From Dastarcus helophoroides (lineage: Eukaryota; Arthropoda; Insecta; Coleoptera; Bothrideridae), in assembly GCA_028583605.1 (NCBI GenBank), contig CM053327.1:23423629-23487628 (forward strand): a DNA stretch of 64,000 bases, given 5' to 3'. The position numbers and the translations under genes were made by a program. Under the pieces are notes generated by a model. It saw only the letters and a program-made list of their open reading frames with translations, had not been told where the DNA came from and made no database searches. This document shows, one piece after another, positions 38,101 through 52,100 of the stretch. Each line of letters opens with the position of its first letter. Within the stretch, counting starts at the first letter, position 1.

Positions 38101-40132
38101 TACTTTATGTTAATCCCTTATTGAACAAAATTTGTTGTCAGGCTTTTCAATTTGCCATGTAACAACAATGTAGGAAGAGAAATAAATTAAACAAAGCAGT
38201 ACAGTAAATTCATACAATTACAATGGCACTCTAAACGCACAAATAAGGTAAAATGTTCTTTGCCTTGGAAAAGAATTATCTTCATATTGTTTTTGGGTGA
38301 GGGGTGGAACGGATTGGTCCTTGGTTATCTTCAAAGACTGATATATAAATCTTGCCCCCTGAAACCAAGAAAATGATGTAATTTTTCTTGGCTTCGGATA
38401 AGATTTGTATATCAATTTTCATATGGTTTTTACTTTTAGTGAAAGGTACACCAAAAGATTTAATGCAGAAAACATGTTTCCTGCACCAGAATATTTTTGA
38501 TTTTCTGGTTAAACGCGCGGAAAGTTTAATTTTCGACACATGAAAGCCTCCATCCAATTTTAATATCCACTTTCAATTAATTGTGACTAAGACATTATGT
38601 TGATTGATTAAATATAAAATCTACGAGGTAATGGGCCAAGATTCATGGGTGATTCCTAAACTAAAAACGTTACGGTTTAGCTGAATGCTGAATGTAGCTT
38701 TGTCCAAAAGTTAATAGTTAAAGAAATACAGGGTGGTAGATGTAAAATATTATTTTAATTTTTTTTTATTTTAATTCTTAATATAATATGCTAATTTCCA
38801 TTCAAAACTTTGGGGTTTGAACTCCCTTGAGTTAAGAAATCCAAATCTGTTCACGATTTAGTTATGGTTGATGTAGGGTTTCAGCTGCCGTAAATCGAAT
38901 ATACTTAGAAGCTACCTCGCACCTTTTTTTGTGATATTTGATTTAGAATATTAGAAATTCAAAATCCTACTTTTTATGCAAGATAAGATTTCTGTATTTA
39001 TTAATTTTATTTAAGATTTCTGCTTATTTTTTTCTCCAAGTGCGGGACTACCTTAATTAAAATTTTTCGATGGTCGTGGTAATCGAATGTCGAATGTAGT
39101 TACAAAATCAGTTAGTTATAGAGTAATTATAAATAACTCAGAGAGGAGTAAGGCAGAAAGTTTCAAATGTTGCTGAGTTATAACGTACATGGGCTTTTTG
39201 CGATAAGTTTCTTTGCTTTAAAATTGGACAATTTTTCAATAAACTTACTGATTAATATTTGAAAATTTTAGAGGCAGACATTTTAGACAATTATTCTAAA
39301 AAGGCATATTTGAATGTTTACTATTTTACTGTTCTTAATTCTATTCCTTTGTTATTGTCATTTCCATTTCTAAATTATTTTAATCAATTCAGCTCTTAGC
39401 ATCGGAAATTTCAAAGCCAAATATTTCGAGAATGGGACGAGGCAACTATACTTTCATGAAGTATAACTTTTTTATATAAAAAAATTTTAGAAACTAAGAA
39501 TTTGATATCAAAACTGAAATACATGAAAGTATGAAAAGATTGGTTATTTTAAAACATTCAATCTATACCAGGTTGCTCCCTCTATTTTGTGCCAAAAATG
39601 ATGCAATTCCAAAATGTGGTATGGATATTGACATTCGTTAAAACATAAATAAAAAAAGACCTAAAATAATATTTTATGTTTTACACCCTTAACTATCAAC
39701 TTTACTAAGCTAAATTCAGCTGAATTACAATATTTTCGCCTCAAGAATTTAAATCTACATTTTGACCCATTATTTCGGAGCCACCCTACCTCCACCACAA
39801 GTATATGTTCCAACATTATTTGGAAAAGCTACTTTTTATAGTTATTAACTTTTAAACTTCTAAGTTTACTACTTTATAACCACCTACGACCAAGTAATCT
39901 TCATACTGCAAAATAATTATGCAAAGTTTACTCAAAATACGAATGACATTTCTAAAAACATATTCCCACATTGTTGTAAAAATGATTGCTTTTAAATGTA
40001 ACACTTTTGTTTCCTGTCCCTGCATTATACCAATCCAATATTTAAGTTTATGTAAATAAATAAAAATGATAATAAATAATGTGTATTTTGTTTTCAGTTC
40101 ATTCGTACAAAATATTAAAATAACAAAAGAGT
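35168..40132. other. Intergenic region between convergent genes
   Basis: The 3' ends of the unrecognised plus-strand gene (35167) and of AK8 (40133, minus) face each other across ~5 kb. I see only AT-rich sequence, the possible poly(A) signal at 35354, the partial copy of the 29.9-kb inverted-repeat element at about 38297-38400, and an ACAGGGTGGTAGATG-type repeat end near 38729. No supportable gene is present on either strand. Confidence 0.45.
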
Positions 40133-43100
40133 TTATGAAATTTGAGTATATGTAGCATATGAATCGAAAACAGTTGGTGGATACGGTCCACAGCAGCACG
40201 TATTTGGTGTTGATGGTGGAGAAGGTAAATTATCGATATTTTCAAATGGTATTCTGGGAGGACAACTAGCAGTTGCTCTTACTATTATAGCCGCTATACA
40301 TTCATGAACCCATTTTTCGCTTTGATCTGCGTTAACAACATTTGCAGTAGCACCACAATATTTCACAAATTTAGGATACTGCTCGCAATAATAATCATGC
40401 TAGAAGTCAAAGATTTAATGTTATTTAAAAATAAAATAGGCAATAAATATAAAGATTACCTCAGCCTCTACGAGTTGAATGTTATCTCTTGGGTGCACTT
40501 CTAAATTCTCTATCTCTAATTTGTCTTTTTCAATCGTTACAACTGCACCGGTGACAATATCTACCCGTTTGTGTATTACTCTTTCCTTGCAAACTTTCAA
40601 ATCGCAATCGAGAATTATAATTCTGAAAAAGACCTATTTATTAAAGTAATCATGAAAATATAATTTACACTTGATAAGGAAAATAGACCCAATTTAATAA
40701 ACAACTTTTAGCAACGAATACGTAAATATTTCAAAGTATCTACTCAATTGCACAGGCATTATTTTGTATTTTCGTCAGATCAAATGAATCCGATGGAGGA
40801 GGGGAATTAAGTACTACATCCATGTCAGAAAATATAAATTTTTAAAATAAAAGTCGACATTTTCAAAAAAGAAGAATTTTTGGAAAAAAACTTAAATCAT
40901 CAGAAAATGGAATTTTAAATAAAAATGTTTAAATAAGGGAACCATTGAAAAAAAAGTAGAAATTTCGAAATCAATGTAGTTTTAATAGGGGGATCAATTG
41001 CTAAGCCCGTACCAGAAAAGAGCGACCCACTTTGGACAATGTCAGGAAAGTTCGAATTTTTACTTAAAAAGTGGAATTTTTAGAAAAAGGCAAACTTTGA
41101 AAAGATATTTGAATTTTAAAAACCTTAAAACTTCAAAATGACATTTTGAAAACCTAGATCAAAATTTCTATTAAAAAAATCTACATTTTGAGTTTTCAAG
41201 TCGAAATTTTACAAAAGAAAACATTAAATATTGGCCGTTTAAACTTAGAATTTCTAAAAGCTTAACATTTCAAAAAAAACTCGTTCTTTTTGTATTGAAA
41301 AATGTCTTAAAATTTCGAGCTTCTGTTTAAATATTCAAAATATCGCGAAAATTCAATTTTAAACTCGAAGTTTTTCTATAAATTCTGAATTTTTAATTTC
41401 AAAGTCAAAGATTCCAGAAAAAATCTACTATTTTCCGAATAAATTTAAAATTTCGATAAATATTTAATAAAATTATGGTTTTACCAAATTTTGATTTTCT
41501 ATTTTCGAATTTTATAGTTTAATAAAAAAGTGCCAAATTTTTGAGTTTAAAAATATCATTCATACTTTGACTTCGTGTTTGAGGAAAAAAGTTTATACGT
41601 TTAAGAAGAAGCGCAAAATTTATAAAAGCGAAGTTGAAGTTTTACTTCCAAATTTAAGTTTGAATTTTCTTTCAAAGAATCCACAAATTTAAATTTTCCA
41701 AATCGTAGATTAAAACTTAAATTAAAAAACAAAATTTTGAGAATTAAAGCAGAATTTTTCAAAGAAGATTAACATTTTCAACAATCTTCAAATTTATGTA
41801 AAGCAAAATTTTCCAAAATGTCTGCTTTAATCGCAGGTTATTGATTTTCTTTAAATAAAATATTCAACTTTTTTCTTAAAATTCTTCTCCACAATCTTAA
41901 GATTTTTAAAACTAGTTCAAAATTTGAAAAACACTTTTATTGATTAAATTGTTTTATTCAAACCTTGATATTATTTTTAAAATTCAGAAAGTGTTTATTT
42001 CCGAAAACTTCGACTTTAATGAAATGTTTGTCTTTGCCTTTTCGAACTTAACATTTTAATTTCTAAAATTATAGTTTTTTTTTCGAAAATTTGAAGTCTA
42101 AACTGATACACGATATTTCAGAAAACAAAAAAATAAAATAAAAATAAATTTCACGATAGTGTCAGAAATTTCATTCAATTCTTTAAATATCTTTTTTCAG
42201 TGTTTTTAGTAACTACTGACAGAATTTAGAGAAAAGCACATAACCAATGGCTCTTTCTTTTCATATATATTTTTTTCAGGTGAAAAGAATTGGATGCAAT
42301 GTAAATTTTGAGAAGTTTAAGCAAATTTCGGTTTTTGTTTCAGCAGAAAATAGAACACTGGCTCAAATTCAATTTCAGTTTTGATTTCGGTCAAAATTCT
42401 AATTTCAGTGTCTTTAATTTTTATTCAAACTAACCAAAATGTTGAGTATAAATTAGAAATTTTAAAAAAATATCAAATTTTAATATTGAATTTGAAAGTT
42501 GAGGTTCAGTTTAATCTTATTTCTAAAAATTGTTGCTTTAAGAGAAGCATAATATGTTGAATTATAGGTCAAGTTTTTGGCCATTTTCTAGAACGTAGTT
42601 TAAAATGAATTTCTTTGGTTTAAAGTTAAAATGTTCAAAGAAAGTCGAAAATTCAAATCCAAACTAAACTCGCGGGGTACACAATTTTAGTTTTACCAAT
42701 AATTTTTTTCGTCCAACCAGCGTTATAATATGAAAATTTTATCTAGCTCTTGGACCCACCCCTCATCTAAAAGGTTATTAAGGATGGATAGTTTTCATTG
42801 AAACGTACTGTATATTTTCATTTAACTAAACGAGGCAGAGAACAAATGCTTCAACCTGAATCACCATGACTGCACCCATGTCGGAAAAGCCAAAAATGTC
42901 GAGAAAAAATGAATTATTTTCACCTTTTTGTTAAAGCTGTGACATAATTCAGCTATTTCAGTGGAAAATTAAAAAATTCACTAAATATTTTTCTCAAAAT
43001 TTTCAAATAACTGTTTTTTTCGAAAAGAAAATGTGATTTTGAGAAATAGGTTGAAAAAGATTTGAGAGAACAAAATTTTTGATAAATTAGCGAACTTTTG

Positions 43101-46100
43101 ACAAAAAAGACGGATTTGAAATAAAACAGAAATAATGATTACCTATTTGGAGGCGTATCAAGGCAATCTAAGTACTGAAGATCAATGTAGGTGTAAGGAT
43201 AACCGGTTAAGACCCAACCTTTTTTAAGACAATCATCTTGCAATATACGACAATTAACCACTTGTGACAACAATTCCGAGTGAAAACATATTTCTTCTTT
43301 GCATGCTCGTAGTTTTTCACCTAATACACTTTCTGACATCCATGCTTGACAAACAAGATATTCAAAATCGACTGAAAAATGAACGTTAAATGTAAGTTCC
43401 ATTATACATTGTATATCAAAAAATCGTAATTAAAATCAAAGCCTTAATCGTCTAACCGAAATAAAGTTAAGAAATCGTACCATGTACAATGTCCAGATTT
43501 TTAGCCAATAACTTGGCTTGACATTTTCGTCCTGAACCTCGTGGACCAATGATTACAACCCTTGGAATAATAGCTACCACACCTCTTTTGGTTGTAATAA
43601 TATCTACACAGTCTTTAATAACATTACTCGGATCAACTTGTCCCAAATACACCTCCTAAAGATGGAAAATAAAATAAATAATATTGTTAATCCTAACTGC
43701 TTATAAAAAAATTAAATATACAATAATAACAAAATTTCTATTTAAATTGTGACAGCATAATAGTGTGCTTCGATTATTGAGTAAAGTTTATTGAGTAAAT
43801 ATAAACTTAAGACTTGCCCTTAAAATAGACTTGTATATTTCCTTGAGTTCCAAAATCTTGCGCCTGTGTGAAGGCCATCCCATAGGCACTCCACAGTACT
43901 TTAGTTCATTAATTTTCGGATATGACGCTGGTATTAGATAAATAACGTGCGTTGGCAGAATTCCATATTTAATCAATGACTTGGCTTCTTTCTCTGTTTT
44001 CACAACATCTAAAATAATTTTATTTGACTAAACACAAATTTCTTTTCGGTAAAATAAATATATGAACATTTATATTTTTGAAAAGAGGAAAGAATACATT
44101 TTTATTTGAAATCATTGCTTGCCATAGTTACATATAAAAAAAATAAAACTTTAGATTATAATACCAAAAGGACGAGGCCAATTAAAAAATAATTTAAATC
44201 ATTAAATTCTACGGGCAAAACTGCAATAAGAACAGTATTGGTTAATTTTTTGTAGTTAACTGGAAAGGAGCTACAAACAGTGTAACATTTTACATTTAAA
44301 ATTTTTCCAAATTGTGCTAAAACATATAAAACTTCAACATTTTTGTTATGACCAGATAATTTATCTCACAAAATTAGCTTCGATTTGTAAAAACCCCTAT
44401 CCTTTACCTCTGTTAGAAAAAGTAGTAATTGGCGAAAATGGAACTGTACACATAATTGAAATCCCCAGGAAAAATACACTTGTTACAAAATAAGTAAATA
44501 CTAATTATTTTAACAAAAAAATTGTAAAGCTTAACATTTGCCAAAAAAAAACTTATTTCTTTTTTTTTTTGTAGACCTGGTCGTTGCTCACAAAATGTCA
44601 CATAAATAACCTGCTTTTGGATAGTTGTACTGATTTTATCATCACCCAAAAGCTTTGACAGACACATTTTTTAATCGATTTTGCCAGAATGCCTAATGTA
44701 CTTTTCCGTCTATTTAAATTCGCAATTTATTGGCGAGACAGCTGTTTTTATTGGTCTCGATGTTACGTTCTTGATTTAATCACTTACCTTCATACCGTCA
44801 TCAAAAAAAATCATTATGAGATATCGACAAAGGTTTCAAGCAGTATGGCATGTATAAAAATTTGAAGCGGTATCGTATATCAACCACCAACATATCTATC
44901 TTTTTTGGACGGTTAGTAGCTCCCTAATGTACCGGGTGGTCAACTAAGAAAGGCCGCCGGCTTTATCTCAGCAACGAATCACTTTACAGTTTTGGGAAAT
45001 AATTTCAATAAGAAAAGTGGCCCTGAAAAATCACTGGAAAATATTTTTGAAGTTCTAAAATGATCGCTAGGTGGCATAATACGGACGACTGAGTAAAAAT
45101 TAGGATTTTCTCGAAATTTTTTGAAAATACATACATTGTAACCCTAGAGTAATTTCAACTTGTTTTTGTTTTACATTTTTTGTTCTATCTCTAAAAATAA
45201 AGTGGATGGAAGAGGTCAAAAATTTTTTTTTTAATTCCATTGACTTCAGTTAGCCTTAATAAAATTTAACAAATTTAGTCTCTATAGAAAGAATGTTATT
45301 TAGTCTATCGACGGCACTTTCATATGTTTTTATTTTAAAATTATTGTCGCTGCTACAGCGCGTTATATAAAATGGTAACAAATTTTGATGTTTTTTTAAA
45401 AAAAATTAAATAGGATGATATATCAATTTTGATAGTTTAAAATAAAGAATTAAAAGCCCTAAATACAAGTGAAAACCGCACTCGATATCTTTTGTCTAAC
45501 CAAAGATATTGACAACAAAGTTTAAGTTATAAATAATCACATAGTTTGCCTACAAAATTGGTAAAGTGACCCTTGAAAAAAGTTAACTGCGAAAATGAAA
45601 TTAAAAAAATGCAAATCTTTAAGGGTATAATTGTGTTTACTACCTGTTCCTCTAACTGAATTGGTATTTCCGCTTTTATATTCCTTTATAAAATTAAAAA
45701 GATTTATACAAATGAAGAAGCATTTGGCATGTTAATTCTTTATTACGAATGCATGAAAATGCAACGATGCTGCTAAATTTAAGCGCGCAGTGTCCCGAAA
45801 AACCTAATCAAAGTGAAAGAGTTTTCGTCCAACTGATACATTGTATAGGGGAAACCCGTTCAAAGTGGATACCCCGTGCAAAGCGAATAGTGCCCACTAC
45901 TCCCAAATTGTTCGTTAGCCGGCAACCGCATTGTCACTGTAATGGTCGCCTGTTGCCGCTTCGTGCGGGGCAAGTACTCCGGCACGTGTTTACCTCGCGC
46001 GGCGCCAGTGAGTGGACGAAGTGTGTTTTTGTGCGAAAAATATTAATTTTAAGAGGTAGGCTATTCGTTTATAACTATAATATTATTTGTGAGATGATGT

Positions 46101-49100
46101 TCGTTATGAGGAAGATTTAATGCATGATTATATAGCTTTCAAATATGTGTAAATGACGAGTTTACATGCATTGGTTTTTTAATGATTTGGGATAACCTCA
46201 AAAATGTACCTGAAAGGCACACCCTATTCTCTTTGCCAGGTCATCGCGAGTAATATAATTTTATGGAATTATGTATTTTATTATGTTTTTTGCAGATGGT
46301 CAATAGATATAAAAGAACGACAGCGCAAGGCGCTTGGAGTAAAGATGCCATGCAGACTGCAATAAATTTATGTAAGGCGGGAGAATCTATCAAAGGGACA
46401 GCCAAAAAATACGGACTTGCATATGCCACCCTATACAGACATGTCAAAAGTGGAATTGCTTCTCCACAGCTGGGTCGATTCCGTCCTATATTCACGGAGG
46501 ACCAAGAAATTGAAATGGCGACTTACCTACAAAATATGGACGCAGTGTTTTTCGGCCTCACTCGGGATGAATTTATGAGTTTAGCATTTGAGTATGCACA
46601 ACGCAACAATTTGCAATACCCTGAGAATTGGTATAAAAATAAAAAAGCTGGAGAAGAATGGCTGCGAAGATTTTTATCTCGTCATACTAACTTGACGCTA
46701 AGAACTCCAGAATCAACATCTGTGGCGAGAGCGAAAGGATTTAATCGCCGCGAAGTGGGCCATTTTTATGAAAATCTTGAAAGTGCCATTGAAAAAAATA
46801 ACATCGAAGCCTCCAGACTATACAATATGGACGAAACTGGGATATCAACAACTTCAAATAAGCCCCCAAAGGTTCTTTCCGTAAAAGGGAAAAAGCAGGT
46901 AGGCATGATTGCAAGTGCAGAACGCGGCCAATTAACCACCGTTATCGGGTGTTGTAATACAGCTGGTAGTTTTCTTCCACCTTTTCTAATTTTTGCAAGA
47001 AAGAAGATGCAACCAAGACTTCTTGATGGAAGTCCACCAGGGACTCAAGGAACGTGTACCCCTAATGGTTGGACATCAGGCGAAGTTTTCTTGAACTGGC
47101 TGTATTTCTTTGTAGACCAAGTGAGGCCAAGAGCAGACAAAAAGGTCCTATTATTATTAGATAACCATGAAAGCCACAAATACTTTCCTGCACTTGAGTA
47201 CGCTATCAAAAATAACGTGGTGATATTATCCTTAGCACCGCATACTACTCACAAAATGCAACCTATGGATGTTGCTGTGTACGGTCCACTGAAAACGCAT
47301 TTTGAAAGGGAAGTGAACATTTTTCAAAAATCTCACCCCGGCCGCATCATAAACCAGTACGATGTATCTAGATTGCTAGCACCAGCTTTTCTCAAAGCTG
47401 CTGTGGCCATCAATGCAGTGCATGGATTTGAACGACCTGGAATATGGCCTGTAAATAAGCACGCTTTTGGTGATGAGCATTTTGCACCAGCCGAGGTACT
47501 TGCAGGCACATCAAATTTGAATACTCAGGATGAAACTTTGCCACCACTGGAAATAATTGATTTGCCTACTTCTGTTGTTCAAGCGTCACCTTCAATTGAA
47601 ACTCACGATGAACCCATACCAGCTTCAATGGCAAATGCCACTCAACAATCTGATTCAATCATAAATCCTATTCAAGAAAAAAATTCACAGATTTTAGTAT
47701 CCATTAATCCTTTACCTGTTTCTTCGTCAAATGAAGTCCTAGGTCAGTCTCAGTCTCAAGACGACGTTAACATTAAAGAAGGTCTTTGCATTCCTACGGG
47801 ATCTGCAACTACAAAAGAAACTCAAGGCAATGATGTTCCTGTCACTTCGCCCGAACCTGGATGTTCTAAGACCTACTATAGTCCTTTAGTTTTAAAACCC
47901 ATTCCTCAGCCTGCTAAATTAACAACATTACGTAAACGAAAGTTACAAAGATCTACAATACTGACAAGTAGTCCAGCAAAGGAAGAGCAGAAACAGAAAT
48001 TTGAAAATGCAAAGAAGACTATAAAGAAGACTGCTGACAAAAAGACTGTTAAATTAAAAATCTCTGCTAAAAAAATGAAAAAGAGTGCAAAAGATAATAA
48101 AAAGCAGAAGAAAATAAAGAAATTTGATGATATCATATGCATTTTCTGCGGTGAAATGTACATTGAGGAAGATGATCAGCCAACCGAAAACTGGATACAA
48201 TGTAGTATTTGTACTCAGTGCTGTCATGAAGAGTGTTCAGCCTTCAAAGGCAGTGATAATTTTGTTTGGGATAACTGCAATTATTAGACGTGTAACAGAA
48301 AACAAATATTTTAAATATGTTCTTTTAATTTTCAATGTTTATTTTGTTTGTAAGTTTAATCTCATGCCAATTAATGTTGTTATTCGCTTTGCCCATGTAT
48401 CATATTCACTTTACCCGGTGCCTCGGGCAAAGTGGATAATAAGCCACTGTTGTAAACTTGACTTATAACTAAAAATTTAATTAATATTAATGGCAAATAT
48501 TATACTGTCATGTAAGTTTATTTAATAAAGACTGTTTATAAATAATTGTTTCAATTTTCCCAATTACAACTAAACCAAAATAATCAAAAACAGTTAAAGG
48601 TATTCACTTTACCCGGGTTTCCCCTACGAACCACCGGAAATGTGCATATCCCTGTGTTTAGAAGATAACGTAAGGTCGCATCGAGCTAAATATTATAAAC
48701 ATTTTAGAGTATGTAAAATTTAATCCTCATTTAAATACCAGAGCAATTGCTAATATGCTGAACCACCGTTCAAAGCCAGGCGCACGTGACAGGTGGATAG
48801 GAAGTAGAAGTCAGTTTTTTTGGCCATCCAGGTCCCCAGTCTGACTTGCCTTGATTTTTATTTGCCAGGCGAATAAAAGACCCTGTTTTTGCCAACAAGC
48901 TTACAAAAGAAACAACATAATAGAAAGAATAAGAAACACTATTAAGAGGGTTGTTCATTCGTCAGAGGATTAATTGCACAAAAATGAAGGAATGCAGTCA
49001 GTTTGAACATCTAGGGCTCGAATCAATGGACCATGTTAATTTAACATTTTTAATGTAATGTTTTATCTTTTTTGTTACTTTTTTTAAACATTAATTTGTT

Positions 49101-52100
49101 TCTTCAGTTAATTTTTTACATAATTCACTGTTATTACTATTAGATCTTTGAAGGTATGTTAATTACTTATTGTCATATTATGTAAGACAAATTCTAAACA
49201 TCCTCTGATTTCGTATTCTAAATGGTAAATAGTGTCATCAAGCTTTTACGTTACTGAAATTTTATTTGCCAATATCTCGAGTTGATGTTTTCACTGATCT
49301 AGGGCTTTCAATTTTCTACTTCAAGGTATCAAAATTGACATATCATTTCATTTAAATTTTAGAAAAACGGCGAAATTTGTTACCATTTTATATAACGCGT
49401 TGTAGCCGCGATAATAATTTTAAAATAAAAACATATGAAAGTGCCGTCGATAGACTAAATAACATTCTTTCTATAGAGACTAAATTTGTTAAATTTTATT
49501 AAGGCTAACTGAAGTAAATGGCATTAAAAAAAATTTTTGTTCAACGACTCCCCGCCACTTTATTTTTATGTATAGAACAAAAAGTGTAAAACAAAAACCA
49601 GTCGAAAAATCACTAGGATTTCAACACATGTATTTTCAATATACGTTAATTCAGCAAAATTTTGAGAAAATCCTAATTTTCTATTCATTTCTACGTATTA
49701 CGCCTAACGGTCGTTTTAGAACTTCAAAAATATTTTCCGGCTATTTTTTGGGGCCACTTTTCTTATTAAAATTTTTTTCCCAAAGCTGTAATGTGATTCG
49801 TTGCTGAGATATAGCCGACGTCCTTTCTTACGTTGGCCACCTGGTACAATCTCCTAATTGCTTACTTTTTTGCCATTTTTGTTGCTCCTAAAATAGGTAA
49901 AAAGGTATAGTGTACGCATCATTGACCAACTGTCTTTGCAAGAAGTAATCTGACTTCGTTTTAGACATTTACTTATTTAGATCCCGTCAACGATGAAGGT
50001 GAATGCGAATTAAGTCAGAAACGTAACACTGAGACTATCAAAAATAGTCCTTCCGTCAAAAAAAAAAACGCAAATTCAACGGAAGAGGTAAAGTAGATTA
50101 AGCTTTCTGGCGATACTGTTTAAAAAATACGGGCCAAGTTATGTACCTTTTGGTTGGTGCAAAAATGTAACCGTATACGTACGACATTTTCTCAGTAACG
50201 ACTAACTATAAAAAACTGGCAAATTGGTGGGAAATTCTAGACTCTCCAACTTTTATGAGCAACATTTTTTTAGTAGATTAAAATTGTGGATATTATTGGC
50301 AAAAAAACAACAGTTTCCATCTTTAAATCAATATGGCGGCCGTCCACATGCGATCTTGGCGGGGAACTTTCTGTACTTATTTGTTAAACCAAAGATATTT
50401 CTAAAATAAAAATTTAGTATTTAATTTTTTTGCCTAACAGGGGTGCCTTTTCATCTATCTTTCTTGGGCTAATAGTAAATAATTATTTTTACCAACAAGG
50501 ATCCATCCAAGACGATAAGTATGTTCTCTTCGTAAAATTCGTAGTAGACATTTGCCTATCAATTCTGGATTTGCGTTGCATTTAGCCTGCAATATTAACG
50601 AGACATAACAATTTACAAATCTATTAAATATTGTACATCTATATACATATGTATAACTAAGCTAAGTGAAAAATCGAAGTCACAGATAAAAATCAATCAA
50701 CATCTGTACCTATCTGATAAGTGGTAACTAATACAAGGCATTTTTTTTTAATTTTTCAAGAACAAATACAATAATAGTCAATTTGTTCACAAAAAGTTTC
50801 GCGTATGCAACATCCATTTTTATATCTCAACGTTGGGAGCATACAGCGTACCATGCATCTCCACCTGGGTATACATTGGTGAAACTAAACACACAATCAC
50901 GACCCATATTCGGGAGTATGAACATTGTGTGCGCCTGCAATACCCGAACCAATCGGCCATGCACAAAACACAAAATAGCCACAGAGCATTTTAGACAAGA
51001 CCAAGATCTTTTCCTGCTTCTTTATTACCCACTCAGGAAGTACAAGAATTAATAAAAATTTAGAGAAATCGATATCATGAATCATGACAATACTTTCCCA
51101 CTACTAAATATGAAATAATCAGTAATATTGTAACGCAATGTAAGCAGATGGAATAGAGTTTAGAATAGAATTGTAGAATTTAGTAAATAAAAAAAGTTTC
51201 TAGAAGGATCCGATAAGGGGAAAGTGGCCGCGATAACAAAACAAACGGCAGATAAGCGTTCCAGAAATTTCGGCAAACGGTAAGCATTATCTGCCGAAAA
51301 GTTCTAGAAGCCGGGAGCCAAAACTATAAAAGGCGGTCAGCTTTCCCTCAAGTCAGTTAGTTAAAAGTCAATGTAGTAAGTGAGTTAGTAAGAAGTCAAT
51401 AATTGAATTCATTATTTAGTTGTAGTGATCTGCGTTTAGTTTGGTAATAAAGTGGGTATTATTCGATAAGTGTAATCAATTCGAACTGATAAGCCCATAA
51501 CAATATTCAAAGTAGGAAAACAAACGGAAAGATTACGATTCACGGGACGAGCGTCAGAGCAAAAATATAGTCGGAGAAGCTGATAATGAATTTGGGGAAG
51601 GTATTTTAGGCAACTTTAAATTATAAAGAAAATAACTACAATATTTTGATTTAGTAAATCTGGAATCTAGAGTCGGAGAAGGCGTTCGCAGATATTTAGC
51701 TACTCTGCAGCCTTTGAAGTTGACAAAAAAATTAATCCAAAAAAAAATATATATGTTTTAGATATTTTTAGAATACACCCTCAACCCCCAAACGGTTTGG
51801 ACGGTTTGGAATCATAATTCGACTGCCTCGAATTTGTTTTATGATAATGCAGTGTATCCCATGACGAAATGAATCTAGCAGTTTCTCAAAAAGTAGGACT
51901 TTCACAATGTTGAAAACTTTGTTTTCCTAAATTGTTACAATGGCGTTGTGTGAAGCATCTTTACTTCTCTTGTATTCTGGATTTGCATCATAGCAAATTT
52001 CAGTGAATATAACCGTCCTCGGAGCGATAAGCGTTTAGGTATGTTGAATATAATGTTACGGGCTTATCGGTTCGAATTCATTATTAACACGTGAACTGAA

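Larger units (their letters stand above)
44929..49847. mobile_element. Fold-back type element with ~0.59-kb terminal inverted repeats, in AK8 intron 3
   Basis: The left arm (44929 to about 45520) begins GTACCGGGTGGTCAACTAAG. The right arm (about 49260-49847), read from the other strand, begins GTACCAGGTGGCCAACGTAA. Homology continues inward through matching landmarks: CTCAGCAACGAATCAC, GTCTATCGACGGCAC, AAAATGGTAACAAATTT and AAGCCCTA. The arms are clearly diverged with indels. AAT directly flanks both ends and may be a 3-bp target duplication. Apart from the pogo-like transposon inserted inside, no protein of its own is visible, so it is non-autonomous or its core is lost. The superfamily is not identified. 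Confidence 0.75.

Noticed and set aside
40800..43130. Repetitive array considered as a CRISPR or regular satellite.
   Set aside because: There is no constant repeat, no constant spacer length, and the host is clearly eukaryotic.
44413..44667. Minus-strand frame MCLSKLLGDDKISTTIQKQV... followed by a poly(K) stretch, considered as an exon or small gene.
   Set aside because: No splice sites join it to AK8 in frame, it becomes low-complexity after 40 codons, and I could not recognise a family. It may be a fragment of an element.
45749..46120. Plus-strand 123-codon frame upstream of the transposase.
   Set aside because: It runs across the left terminal repeat and target site of the pogo-like element, so it cannot be an old gene. 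Its product is Arg/Cys-rich noise from the GC-rich transposon leader.
47906..48163. Minus-strand frame with a hydrophobic Phe/Leu-rich product, like a membrane protein.
   Set aside because: It is the antisense of the Lys-rich AAG/AAA segment of the transposase, which automatically reads as Phe/Leu.
49568..49807. Plus-strand 79-codon frame.
   Set aside because: It lies entirely in the right inverted arm of the 4.9-kb element, and the left arm does not keep the frame.
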